Part shown: positions 26,483 through 35,952 of the stretch, in pieces | Layout: every line of letters starts with the position of its first letter | How positions within the stretch are numbered: position 1 is the stretch's first letter | Assembly (NCBI GenBank): GCA_963762435.1 | Contig: CAVXLN010000020.1 | Coordinates: 1-64,000, forward strand | Reading direction: 5' to 3' | Length of the DNA: 64,000 nucleotides | DNA from: JAXDMU01 sp963762435 | GTDB lineage: Bacteria; Pseudomonadota; Alphaproteobacteria; ATCC43930; CGMCC-115725 | Made by a program: the position numbers and the translations under genes | The notes under the pieces: model-generated | Seen by the model: only the letters and a program-made list of their open reading frames with translations | The model's database searches: none | What the model was told of the DNA's origin: nothing

Positions 26483-26869
26483 ATGCCGCCGGCCGCGCGG
26501 ATTGGGGACCAGATCCTGCAACAGGCGCCGCACTGCCACGCTCCGATCCATCCGGCAGCGTTGGTGCCGACACCGGTGCCGCATCCGGCATTGCCGCTGG
26601 CGCTGCTGTCGCCGGGAGAGCCGACCGTGCTGATCGGCGGCCAGCCGGCTGCGCGGGCCACCGACCAGTCGCAGCCCTGCATGTTGCCGAGCTGTGTACC
26701 GGCAGGGCCGGGCATGATCGCCAAGGGATCGGCGACGGTGATGATCGGCGGCCTGCCAGCGGCGCGCGTCGGCGACCAGACCGCGCACGCCACCTGCGTC
26801 GCTCCAATTCCGAGCCCGACCGGCCTGGTCATGCCGCCGGGCTGCCCGACGGTTATCATCGGCGGCTGA
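26483..26869 (+). CDS. PAAR-type spike tip protein
   Basis: 128 residues from the ATG at 26483 (MPPAARIGDQI), preceded by GGGAGAG; an in-frame ATG at 26426 is possible. Built of PAAR-like turns with repeated VxIGGxPAARxxDQ elements: TVLIGGQPAARATDQ, TVMIGGLPAARVGDQ and TVIIGG at the end, with His and Cys (HCHAPIHP, QPCMLPSC, HATCVAP) able to bind the tip metal. It caps VgrG. Its stop shares one base with the start of the next gene (TGATG), so they are co-translated. Confidence 0.92.
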   Translation: MPPAARIGDQILQQAPHCHAPIHPAALVPTPVPHPALPLALLSPGEPTVLIGGQPAARATDQSQPCMLPSCVPAGPGMIAKGSATVMIGGLPAARVGDQTAHATCVAPIPSPTGLVMPPGCPTVIIGG

Positions 26870-27957
26870 TGCGCAAGCGCCATTTCGAGGCACTGAAGCC
26901 GATCTGCCCGCGCTGCCGCGCGGCTGAGAGAGAGGCGTTGCCGCTCATTCTCGCGCATATCGAGCGCGCGACCGAGGATGAGGTCGAGGAGGGCATCCTC
27001 CATTGCCCTAATCCTGCCTGCGTCCAGGAATATCCGATCATCGACGGCGTGCCGATCATCGTGCCGGATGTGGCGTCCTTCATTGCATCGCAGATCGTAC
27101 AGATCACCGTCGGCGACGGTTTCGGCGCGGCTGTCGAAAGCCTGGTGGGCGACGCCACCGGCGGCGGCAGCGCCTACGATTCGACCCGCCAGCATATCAG
27201 CACTTATGCTTGGGACGGCTATGGCGAGGCCGATCCGGAGGAGGGCGAGGGCGGGCCGCGGCCCGGCGCCGTCGGACGCGGCCTTGTGGCCTTGCTGGAA
27301 CTCGCGGGTGCTGCACCCGTGGGGCCCAGGCTCGATCTCGGCTGCTCGGTCGGGGCCTCGACCTTGGGGCTCGCGGCGCGCTGCGAGGATCTCGTGCTCG
27401 GCATCGATTTCAATATGAGCAAGCTGCGCTTCGCGCGGCGCGTGCTGCGCACGGGCCGTGTCAGCTACGCCCGGCGGCGCATCGGCGTCGTGTATGACCG
27501 GCGCGATTTCCCGATCGCGATCGAGGGCGGGGAGCGTGTCGATTTTTGGTGCTGCGACGCGCAGGTGCTGCCGTTCAAAGACGAATCCTTCGCGCTGGCG
27601 ACGGCCCTCAATCTGCTCGACTGCCTGCCGTCTCCGCTCGATTTCCTCCAGGGGCTCGTCAAGGTGCTGGCGCCCGGTGGCAAAATGGCATTCGGCACGC
27701 CCTATGATTGGATCAACAAGGTGACGCAGCCGACCTCCTGGATCGGAGGCCATTCCCAGCGCGGACCGCTCCGCGGTGCTGCCGAACCGTTGCTGCGGAT
27801 GCTGCTGACGCCCGGCGCCCATCCGCAATCGATTGCCGGCATAAGGCTGCTTGGTGAGATCCAGGATTGGCCCTGGCACACAAGGCTCCATGAGCGCAGC
27901 ACCGTATCGTACCGCGCTCACCTCGTCTCGGTTGAACGGACCGAACAGACCGGCTGA
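26869..27957 (+). CDS. Methyltransferase-like protein with N-terminal Trm112-type zinc ribbon
   Basis: 362 residues. The N-terminus has a Trm112-like zinc ribbon: KPICPRCRAAE, then ILHCPNPACVQEYPIIDGVP. The central part has a SAM-binding motif LDLGCSVGASTLGLA followed by GIDFNMSKLRFARR, then CCDAQVLPFKDESFALATAL and a VLAPGGKMAFGTP post-motif. This is the class I methyltransferase layout. It is directly coupled to the PAAR gene (TGATG overlap), unusual for a housekeeping methylase, and ends convergent with the TssBC-like gene. It could modify T6SS parts or be an exported cargo; neither is shown. Confidence 0.85.
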   Translation: MRKRHFEALKPICPRCRAAEREALPLILAHIERATEDEVEEGILHCPNPACVQEYPIIDGVPIIVPDVASFIASQIVQITVGDGFGAAVESLVGDATGGGSAYDSTRQHISTYAWDGYGEADPEEGEGGPRPGAVGRGLVALLELAGAAPVGPRLDLGCSVGASTLGLAARCEDLVLGIDFNMSKLRFARRVLRTGRVSYARRRIGVVYDRRDFPIAIEGGERVDFWCCDAQVLPFKDESFALATALNLLDCLPSPLDFLQGLVKVLAPGGKMAFGTPYDWINKVTQPTSWIGGHSQRGPLRGAAEPLLRMLLTPGAHPQSIAGIRLLGEIQDWPWHTRLHERSTVSYRAHLVSVERTEQTG

Positions 27958-27958
27958 G

Positions 27959-29746
27959 TTAGAGGCCCTTCAGCAGCTCTGCCAGATCCGGGTCCATCTC
28001 CTCTTCCCCGCCCGCCGCCGCGGCCGGGGCCGGAGTCTCGGCGGCCGGCTCGTCGAGCATGGCCAAGAGATCATCGAGCTCACTGTCGCCGCTGCTCGCG
28101 GGTTCCTCGGCCGGGGCAGCCACTTCGGCGGCAGGCTCGGCTGGCGCCGCTTCGGCCGGCGCGGGCGCGTTCTCGAGCGATTGCAGCAGGTTTTCCAGAT
28201 CCTCCGCTTCCTTGGCCGGATCGACCGGCTTCGGCGGCGGCTTTCGGACCGGGATCTTCTTCGGCTCCATCCAGGGGCCGACCAGCGCATCGCCGAACAG
28301 CGAGGTGAAGCCGCCCAGCCGCACTTCGGGCCGCCCGCGGATCGAGAGCACCGGCATGAAATTCTGACTGCGGACCCAGGTCGCGGTCTTCTCGGTCATC
28401 AGCCTTTCGGTACAGGGCAGCGCCGTCACCTCGTCATCGGGGTCGCGGTAGAAGTAATAGGGCATCTCGTTGATCGAGAGCGTCGAGCCCAGCTGCATCT
28501 TCCAGCCCTGTTTCTCGAAGGCTTGCGCCATCAGGGTGCCGACCAGCGTCGCCGGATTGGCCCAGAGCATGCCGGCGAGGCCGGAGCGCGGCGTGAATTC
28601 CTCGAAATCGAATGCGTCGATCGGGTCGCTGTTCTCGCCATAGGGCTGGCGCAGCAGGAAGCGCGGCACGGCCAGGCCCAGATAGCTCGCCTCGGGCAGC
28701 GCCTTCAGCTTGGTCCAGGATTCCTTGACCAGCGGATGAATCTCGTCCGGGTCGGAAATCAGCGCGTCGTTGCTGACGGCCGAGATGAAGGGGGCATGGG
28801 CCGCGGCCGCGATGACCGCCATGCGACCCAGGAGCTCGGCTTGCGGCGGGGTCATGTCGAAGCTGTAGAAACCGAGCAGGATCGAGAGCGCACCCTGATT
28901 CTCATCGAGCGCCGGCTGCTCGATCAGCAGCTTGTAGAGACCGCTTTCCTCGAGCGATTCGTGCGTACTGAGATCCGCCGCGAATTCCTCGGCCGAGATG
29001 TCATAGAGCACGATCTGAAGCTTGGTCGAGGTTTCGATCCGGCGTGTCATCAGATCGACCGAGCGCCAGAGCAATTCGAGCGTCTGAAAGTCCGGATGAT
29101 GCAGCACGAGTCGCATCGCGTCGCTCAAGGCCTGATCGACGGCCGTCAGCATCAGATCCTGGCGCGGGTCCTTGGAGGCGGTGATGAAGGGTGCCACGAT
29201 CCGCTGGACCAGATCCTCGACCGACGCCTCGCCTTTGCCGGTGCTCGGCCGGCCGACAAGGGCCGCGAAATCGCTGAGCTTGCCGCCTCGCGGGATGTTG
29301 GCCGAGCGAGCCCGCGAGCTGAATTTCGGCAGCGGTGTCAGATCCTCGCCGAGCCAGCCCTGGAGCTCCGCCGCCGCCGCGGCGAACTGGTTCTTGCTCT
29401 GCAGCCGGCGCCGAAGATCGGCGAGGGCCGAGAACAGCTCGACATTCTCGTAGAGCTGCTCGGGATGGAAATCATCGAATGTCGCAAGCGGGATCTCGAT
29501 GCCGGCGCCATCCTCGCCCAGCGGCAGCTGCAGCTTGACGCCGAGCTTGGCGAACACCTTCTCGAAATTGTCGACATCGACGCGGATCGGCTTCCGCCCG
29601 GCGAGATCGGCACCGGTATCGAGGCGGCCGCTATTGGCGCGCCCGGAGAAATCGCCCAAGAGCGCGATGCGGAACGGGTTGCCGACTGTCGCGGCCTTGC
29701 CAGCGCTTTTCCCGGCGAAGAAGCCGAAGTTCATTTCCATGGGCAT
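27959..29746 (-). CDS. TssB/TssC-like fusion sheath protein with acidic tail
   Basis: 595 residues. The first 130 or so resemble TssB: NPFRIALLGDFSGR, KPIRVDVDNFEKVFAKL and ATFDDFHPEQLYE. Residues about 180-510 resemble TssC: LHHPDFQTLELLWRSVDLM, KLQIVLYDISAEEF, AAAAHAPFISAVS, YLGLAVPRFLLRQPYG and FDFEEF. The rest (about 520-595) is an acidic Ala/Pro tail with three short motifs (DLENLLQSL, ELDDLLAML, DLAELLKGL). A complete separate tssB/tssC pair exists at 37588-39600, so this is a second, fused sheath-like protein. It lies just after clpV on the same strand. Its role could be in sheath capping or nucleation; that is not known. Confidence 0.85.
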   Translation of the reverse strand: MPMEMNFGFFAGKSAGKAATVGNPFRIALLGDFSGRANSGRLDTGADLAGRKPIRVDVDNFEKVFAKLGVKLQLPLGEDGAGIEIPLATFDDFHPEQLYENVELFSALADLRRRLQSKNQFAAAAAELQGWLGEDLTPLPKFSSRARSANIPRGGKLSDFAALVGRPSTGKGEASVEDLVQRIVAPFITASKDPRQDLMLTAVDQALSDAMRLVLHHPDFQTLELLWRSVDLMTRRIETSTKLQIVLYDISAEEFAADLSTHESLEESGLYKLLIEQPALDENQGALSILLGFYSFDMTPPQAELLGRMAVIAAAAHAPFISAVSNDALISDPDEIHPLVKESWTKLKALPEASYLGLAVPRFLLRQPYGENSDPIDAFDFEEFTPRSGLAGMLWANPATLVGTLMAQAFEKQGWKMQLGSTLSINEMPYYFYRDPDDEVTALPCTERLMTEKTATWVRSQNFMPVLSIRGRPEVRLGGFTSLFGDALVGPWMEPKKIPVRKPPPKPVDPAKEAEDLENLLQSLENAPAPAEAAPAEPAAEVAAPAEEPASSGDSELDDLLAMLDEPAAETPAPAAAAGGEEEMDPDLAELLKGL

Positions 29747-29792
29747 GGGTCGTCTTCCCTAACGAAAAACAGGCCTGAAGAGAAACCGGGTG

Positions 29793-32501
29793 CTAGTCCC
29801 CGAAATCGTACTTGAACTCGTTGTTCTCTTCCGTGACATGGATCTTCGAAACTTCATGGCCGGACATGGTCCGCTCCAGAAGCTCGCGGCTGATCGCCGG
29901 CAGCATGGTGTTGGTGAGGATCGCATCGATCATGCGGCCACCCGATTCCAGCTCGGTGCAGCGGCTGGCGACCATCTTCACGACGCCATCATCATAGGTG
30001 AACGGTATCTTGCGTGTCTCCCGGACTCGCTTGGCGATGCGGCCCAGCTGCAGTTTGATGATGTTGCCGATCATGGAATCGCTGAGCGGGAAGTAGGGTA
30101 TGATGACGATGCGGCCGAGGAGCGCCGCCGGGAACACCTTCAGCAGCGCCGGGCGAAGCGCCTTGGCCAGCCCGTCGACATCGGGCATCAGCTCCGGGTC
30201 CTTGCACATATTCATGATCATGTCGCTGCCGACATTCGAGGTCAGCAGGATCAGCGTGTTCTTGAAGTCGATCAGCCGCCCTTCGCCATCCTCCATGACG
30301 CCCTTGTCGAAGACCTGGAAGAAGATCTCATGGACATCGGAATGAGCTTTCTCGACCTCGTCGAGCAGCACCACGCTGTAAGGCTTGCGCCGCACCGCCT
30401 CGGTCAGGATACCGCCTTCGCCATAGCCGACATAGCCCGGCGGGGCGCCCTTCAGGGTCGAGACGGTGTGGGCTTCCTGGAACTCGCTCATATTGATGGT
30501 GATGACATTCTGCTCGCCGCCATAGAGCGCCTCGGCGAGGGTCAAGGCCGTCTCGGTCTTGCCGACGCCGCTCGGGCCCGCAAGCATGAACACGCCGATC
30601 GGCTTCGACGGGTTGTCGAGGCCGGCGCGCGAGGTCTGGATGCGCTTGGCGATCATCGCCATGGCGTGATCCTGGCCGATCACGCGCTGGCTGAGCGTGG
30701 CCGCGAGGTCGAGCACGGTCTGCATCTCGTCCTTGACCATGCGGCCGACTGGAATGCCGGTCCAATCCTGCACGACCGACGCGACCGCCTGCTGATCGAC
30801 CGTTGGCAGGATCAGCGGATTCTCGCCCTGGAGGGCCTCGAGCTCGGTCTGAAGCTCGGCCAGCCGGGCGAGGAGAGCTTCGCGATCGATGGGCGCCTCG
30901 GCCGATGCCGTTGCCGCGGCCTGGCCTTCGACCGGCTTGCCTTCGATCGGCTGGGCCCCGGCGCGGAGCTTGCCGCGGATCTCCAGCACCTCGTCGACCA
31001 GCTTCTTTTCGTTCTGCCAGCGCTCCTCGAGGCCGGCGAGGCGGATCTTCTCCTCGTCGAGCTTGGCGCGCGCATCATCCCCGCGCGCCCCGATGACGAT
31101 GCCGATCGCCGCCTCGCGGCTGATGATGCCGAGCTCGGTCTCGAGATATTCGATGCGCCGGCGCGAATCATCGACCTCGGCCGGGACCGCGTGCTGGCTG
31201 ACCGCGACGCGCGCGCACGCCGTGTCGAGCAGGCTCACCGATTTGTCGGGCAGCTGGCGCGCCGGAATATAGCGATGCGACAGCTTGACGGCCGCCTCGA
31301 GCGCCTCGTCCAGAATCTGCACGCGATGGTGCTTCTCGAGGGTGGACGCCATGCCGCGCATCATCAGCATGGCCTTGGTCTCGCTCGGCTCCTCGACCTG
31401 CACGACCTGGAAGCGGCGGGTGAGCGCGGGGTCCTTCTCGATATGCTTCTTGTATTCGGCCCAGGTCGTGGCCGCGACCGTGCGCAGCGTGCCGCGCGCC
31501 AGGGCCGGCTTCAGCAGGTTCGCGGCATCGCCCGTGCCGGCAGCACCCCCGGCGCCGACCAGCGTGTGCGCCTCGTCGATGAAGAGAATGATCGGCTTGG
31601 GCGAAGCCTGCACTTCCTCGATGACCTGAGCGCAGCCGCTGCTCGAACTCGCCCTTCATGCTGGCGCCGGCCTGCAGCAGGCCGACATCGAGCGTCAGCA
31701 GGCTGACATCGACCATGGAGCGGCGGCACGTCGCCGCGTGACGATGCGCAGCGCGAAACCCTCCACCACCGCCGTCTTGCCGACGCCGGCCTCGCCGGTG
31801 AGGATCGGGTTGTTCTGGCGCCGGCGCATCAGGATGTCGACGATCTGGCGGATCTCCTCGTCGCGGCCGACGATCGGATCGATTTCGCCGTTGCGCGCCT
31901 TCTCGGTCAGGTCGACCGTGAATTTCTTGAGCGCTTCCTGCTTGCCCATCGCGGCGGGCGCCATCGCACCGCTCGCCTCGCCCGGCGTGGCGGCGTGCGT
32001 GCCGTCGCTGGCGCTGAGGCCGTTCTCGGGCGAATCCTTGACGATCTTGTCGAATTCCTCGGCGATCGCATCGGGCTTCATCTTGTCGAACTCCTTGGAG
32101 ATCGACAGCAGCGCGTTCTTGAGGCCCGTGGTCTTGAGGCAGGCGAAGATCAGGATGCCGGTGCGCACCTGGTTCTCGCGGAATTGCAGGCTGGCATAGA
32201 CCCAGCCGCGCTCCACCGCCTCCTCGACATGGGCCGAGAGGTCGGAGATCGAGGTGGCGCCGCGCGGCAGCCGGTCGAGGGCCGCCTGGAAATCGCGCGC
32301 CAGGTTGCTCGGATCGAGGCCGAAGTGCCGGATCAGCCGGTGCAGGTCGGAATCCTGCAGCTGCAGGATCTGATGCAGCCAATGCACCAGCTCGACATAG
32401 GGGTTGCCGCGCAACTTGCAGAAGACGGTAGCGCTTTCGATCGCCCGATAGGCCAAGCTGTTGAGCTTGCCGAACAGAGCGACGCGGCTGATTTCGGCCA
32501 T
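29793..32501 (-). pseudogene. clpV: T6SS ATPase ClpV (TssH), interrupted by three +1 frameshifts
   Basis: ClpV is the AAA+ ATPase that recycles the contracted TssBC sheath. Start near 32501 (MAEISRVALFGKL) after GGGGAG. Clp N-domain, first Walker A GEAGVGKTAVVEGF, then the reading leaves frame: extra bases near 31737 (GTCACGCGGCGAC), 31714 (CATGGTCGAT) and 31629 (CGCTCAGGTC). Between them the expected segments GDVPPLH, VDVSLLTLDVGLLQAG and VIEEVQASPKPIILFIDEAHTL are each found in a different frame. After the third shift the original frame returns and runs through the second Walker A GPSGVGKTETALTLAE to the stop at 29793. Unshifted reading hits a stop at 31695. Without the three bases the product is about 901 residues, normal for ClpV. 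Real decay or sequence error cannot be told apart here. Confidence 0.88.
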
Positions 32502-32572
32502 CATGTTCTCCCCTGTATCACGCCGTCTCGCGGGACCCGTCCGCGTTCCGGCCGTGGTTGGCGGTCACCTTA

Positions 32573-33604
32573 TTATGCCGCCTTCACATATGGATTGAGC
32601 AGCAAATCTGCGGCGTCATGCGGGCTCTTGCGCGTTCCCAGCCAGCTCGTCCAGCCGAGCTTGCCAGCGACACCGAGTCGTGTCTCCGGCACCTCCTCAC
32701 GGAACAGGACCAGATTCACGTCCCAATTGAGCTCGTCGCCGATATAGCTCCGCACGATCGGGACCAGCCGGCCGAGCGAGGCGCCGCCGGGCAGCAGCCG
32801 CTCGTAATCAGAGAGGCCGATGGGCCCGATCAGGATGCGGAATTTGTGATGATAGACATGGATGCGAGCGCCGGCTGTCGCCGTGGTGCCGAGCGTGCCC
32901 GTGGCGGGCGAGACGCCTAGAAGGCACAGCGACTGCGGCGGCAAGCTCGCCCATTGCGGGACGAACTCCTCGATCTCGACCGGCACGCGGAAGAAGTCCG
33001 CCAGGATCGCCTGGAGCCCCTCGGCATTGTGCGTATGGTGACCCAGGCGGCCGGCGAAATGCAGCTTCACATCGTCCGGCATCCGGTCGCGGCCCCGGAG
33101 CGTCTCCATACCCATGCCCATGAGCGACCCTACCTCGGTCGCGAAGCGGTCCGCATCCGGCCGGTCGTAATTGACCGCTGGCTGGCTTGCCGCCCAGGCG
33201 CGGAAAAAAAGCGAGGCGAGGCGGTGATGAAAGAGGTTGGCGAAGGCGATGAAGGTCGTGTCGTTGTTATTGTGCTCGCGCGTATAGGCATATTCGGTGA
33301 GATGCAGCGGCAATGGCCCGTTCGGGCCGAAAAGCCCGAAGGAATAGGTGCTGAGACGCGGCACGCCGCCTTCTTCGGGCCAGGTAAGCTCGGCGAGCGT
33401 GCTGGGTGCGAACAGCAGGGACGGGACCTGGCCCAGCCGAATCGGGTCCTGCGCCGGCCGCGCCGAGCGGCCGAGGCGCGGATGCTCTGTCGCCACAGCC
33501 TCGATCCGGCGCAGCGCCTGGAAGAAATCGAACTCGTGCGGTGCCCGCTGGATCGCGGTCAGCAGCTTTACGAGATCGCTCGGCGTCCGACCATCATCGG
33601 CCAT
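32573..33604 (-). CDS. tssG: T6SS baseplate protein TssG
   Basis: 343 residues from the ATG at 33604 (MADDGRTPSDLVKL). Family text: HEFDFFQALRRIEA, RLGRSARPAQDPIRLGQ, PEEGGVPRLSTYSFGLFGPNGPLP in pieces, FANLFHHRLASLFFRAW, and the C-terminal LVLFREEVPETRLG. It starts 37 bp inside the end of tssF. Because of the +1 shift in tssF, the raw sequence reads TssF straight into TssG in one frame; this is not a real fusion. Confidence 0.93.
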   Translation of the reverse strand: MADDGRTPSDLVKLLTAIQRAPHEFDFFQALRRIEAVATEHPRLGRSARPAQDPIRLGQVPSLLFAPSTLAELTWPEEGGVPRLSTYSFGLFGPNGPLPLHLTEYAYTREHNNNDTTFIAFANLFHHRLASLFFRAWAASQPAVNYDRPDADRFATEVGSLMGMGMETLRGRDRMPDDVKLHFAGRLGHHTHNAEGLQAILADFFRVPVEIEEFVPQWASLPPQSLCLLGVSPATGTLGTTATAGARIHVYHHKFRILIGPIGLSDYERLLPGGASLGRLVPIVRSYIGDELNWDVNLVLFREEVPETRLGVAGKLGWTSWLGTRKSPHDAADLLLNPYVKAA

Positions 33605-35443
33605 CGCATGACCTCGCCGCGTTGCTGGGATTTGATCACCGTCTCGGTGAAGGAGTTGATCGAGACGTATTTCGCGAAGAACTGATTGAGCGCCAGGCCT
33701 AAGCCCACGATGCCGACGCCTTCGAAATGGGTCTCGTCGAGCGTCACCGCGATCTCGATGCCGCGCGCGATGGCAGTCGGTCCGGCCCCGGGCAGCCGTC
33801 GAATGATCGGCGAGGAGGTGACCGATTTCAGCCCTTCGATCTGCCGTGCTTGAGTCACTTCGGTCACATCGACATAGAGCTCGAGCAACTCTCGCAAAGC
33901 GTCGGCGCCGCGGCCGTCGGCGCCGTCGGTCAGCGACAGGTAATTGAGCGAGAGGTGACTTATGAGGCGCCAGGCCGTGCCGTTGCGCGCAGTCGACGGG
34001 CGCGGCCGGGTCGGACCGGCGACGCATTTGATCGATTTCGACGGGAGCCCCGATCTCGAGCGTGAAATCGGTGCTGCCGCGGCCGGTCGGCATCAGCAAC
34101 GGCAGGTCGCGGTTAGTGCAGAGGCAGCGGATCGCCAGCTGGCGCAGATTGGTCGGGAAGGGAGCCTCGTTGCGATCGACGATCGAGATGAAGGCCTCGC
34201 CGCCGAGATAGGCGCTGCGCGCGCCTACCAGGCGCTGGCGCGCCGAAGGCAGGCGGAATTCGCGGCGCAGCGTGTAATAGGCGGCCCCTTCGCCCGGATG
34301 GCCGAAATCCGTGCCGGAATAGAAAGGCAGGAACGGCCGGGGCTGGACCTCGCCCTCGCCTTCGCCGATGACCTCGACCACGCTGTGCACCTCGAGATCG
34401 AGCGGCCGCGTGCGATCCGGCACGATATGATACTCGAAGCTCTTGTCCGAGAGATGGATACGGTCGGCGCGGCGCGGGAAGAGATTGACCGCGGCACTGG
34501 CATAAAGCACGAAATTCTCGGGCGTGACGCTGCGCTCGAGCTGCCGGTCGGATCGCTTCAGCAGAATGACCAGATCGAGCTCGGTGGCACTGCAGCGGCG
34601 CACGGCATCGCCGAGTCCGCCCAGCTTCACGAACATGACGCGCTCCGGGAAGGCGAAATATTCCTGGAGCACCCGGTAGCCGGTGAAGGAGCGTGGCCCG
34701 TAGGGCAGCATCGCCTCGCCATCGGCGAAGCCCATATGGGTCACCTGCGTCGGCGGGATGAATTCCTGCCAGCCGATCGGCCGCACGGTCGGGCGGGCAA
34801 CGATGCCGACGCAATCGATCAGCAGCTGCTCCATCAGCGTGCTGCCGACGGCTCCGGCGCCGCGGATATAGAAAGGCAGCTCCTTGAGCGCCAGCTTGTC
34901 GAAGGTCAGGGCACCGGTCGTCGCGAGCCGCAGCCTGATCGCGGCCTTGGCGCCACGCTGATCGTTGAGGCCGAGCGCCGTCACCTGGCTCGCGACCGAC
35001 AGATATTCGACTTCGGCGAGCTTTATCGGCCAGAGCCGGACATCCTGCGCCGTGCGGAACTCGCAGGCGGTGATGCCGTCCTTGGGCATGCTGCCGACCA
35101 GGGTCGTGTCGCGCGGGATGAGATAGCCCTTTTCCAGCTTCGCCTGAGCGTCGGGCCGGAACTCGACGATCGTCATGGAAGGCGTCGGGGCGAGGTAGTG
35201 CGGGTAGGCGATCTCGAGCAGATGCTGGGTGAAGGTCGGGAACTCGGCCTCGAGCTTCAGCTGAACCCGGGCGGTGAGAAAGGCGAAGCCTTCGATCAAC
35301 CGCTCGACATAGGGATCGGCGACCTCGATCGAATCCATGCCCAGGCGGCCGGCGACCTTGGGGTAGGCCTGGGCGAATTCGACGCCCATCTCGCGGACGA
35401 ATCCCAGCTCCTCATTGTAGAGACGCAGTAGCCGGGGATCCAT
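33568..35443 (-). pseudogene. tssF: T6SS baseplate protein TssF with one +1 frameshift
   Basis: Starts at 35443 (MDPRLLRLYNEELGFVREM), one base shared with the tssE stop. Typical TssF text follows for about 470 residues, to TDFTLEIGAPVEID. At about 34027 one extra base shifts the frame; the expected VAGPTRPRPSTARNG, then WRLISHLSLNYLSL, and the end ELYVDVTEVTQARQIEGLKS to VMRWPMMVGRRAIS are found in the next frame, ending at 33568. Without the extra base the product is 624 residues, as in other TssF. TssF and TssG form the baseplate wedge with TssE and TssK. Confidence 0.9.
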
Positions 35444-35952
35444 CAGCCGCCCCTGCCACCCTGGCTTTCGACCACCCGGACGATGTCGAGCTCGCGATCG
35501 ATATCGGTCTTCATGAACATGCGCACCGGCACGGGCTGCGCCCAGAGATCGCCCTCTATCCGAAATTCGAGCGAACTCGCGGTGCGGCTGCTGCCGAGCA
35601 GCGAGACGCCGACCGTTTCGGGCAACAGGCGCGGCTCGAACACGCGGAGTGCCGCCGCCATTCGATTCTGCACCTCGTGCGACTTGAGGCCCGGGATGAT
35701 CTTGCCGGAATAGGCCGGGACGCCGTAATTCAGGACCGAGGCGGTGATGTGCGGATAGGCGGACAGATCGTTGGTCGCCTCATATTGCGTCGTATTGAGC
35801 AGCCAGGACAGATCGCGCAGGACGGCGGCCCGGAGTTTGTTCAGCGTGAAAAAGCGCTGCTCGCGGCTTTCCTGCTTGTTGGTCGGATCGTCATCGGTCA
35901 ACCGGTCGAGCAGCGAGGGCTGCAACCGGTCCTGCATGGAAAGGTCAGACAT
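35443..35952 (-). CDS. tssE: T6SS baseplate protein TssE (gp25-like)
   Basis: 169 residues. gp25/TssE signature: LLDRLTDDDP at the N-terminus, LRAAVLRDLSWLLNT, SVLNYGVPAYSGK, and a C-terminal strand pair ending VRMFMKTDIDRELDIVRV. Initiates sheath assembly on the baseplate. Overlaps tagJ by 8 bp and tssF by one base. Confidence 0.94.
   Translation of the reverse strand: MSDLSMQDRLQPSLLDRLTDDDPTNKQESREQRFFTLNKLRAAVLRDLSWLLNTTQYEATNDLSAYPHITASVLNYGVPAYSGKIIPGLKSHEVQNRMAAALRVFEPRLLPETVGVSLLGSSRTASSLEFRIEGDLWAQPVPVRMFMKTDIDRELDIVRVVESQGGRGG

Noticed and set aside
25891..26868. Upstream extension of the methyltransferase frame to 25891
   Set aside because: It overlaps the Leu/Pro-rich gene and the PAAR gene in a frame with Arg-rich, low-complexity text. 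The real start is at 26869, coupled to the PAAR stop.
25222..27921. 900-codon minus-strand frame through the PAAR/methyltransferase region
   Set aside because: It runs antisense to two well-recognised genes. Only its short MYDPQG segment near 26427 looks protein-like, and that is reported separately.
32573..35443. Single TssF-TssG fusion protein
   Set aside because: The centre is out of frame; conserved TssF C-terminal text is found in the next frame, and a normal tssG start exists at 33604.
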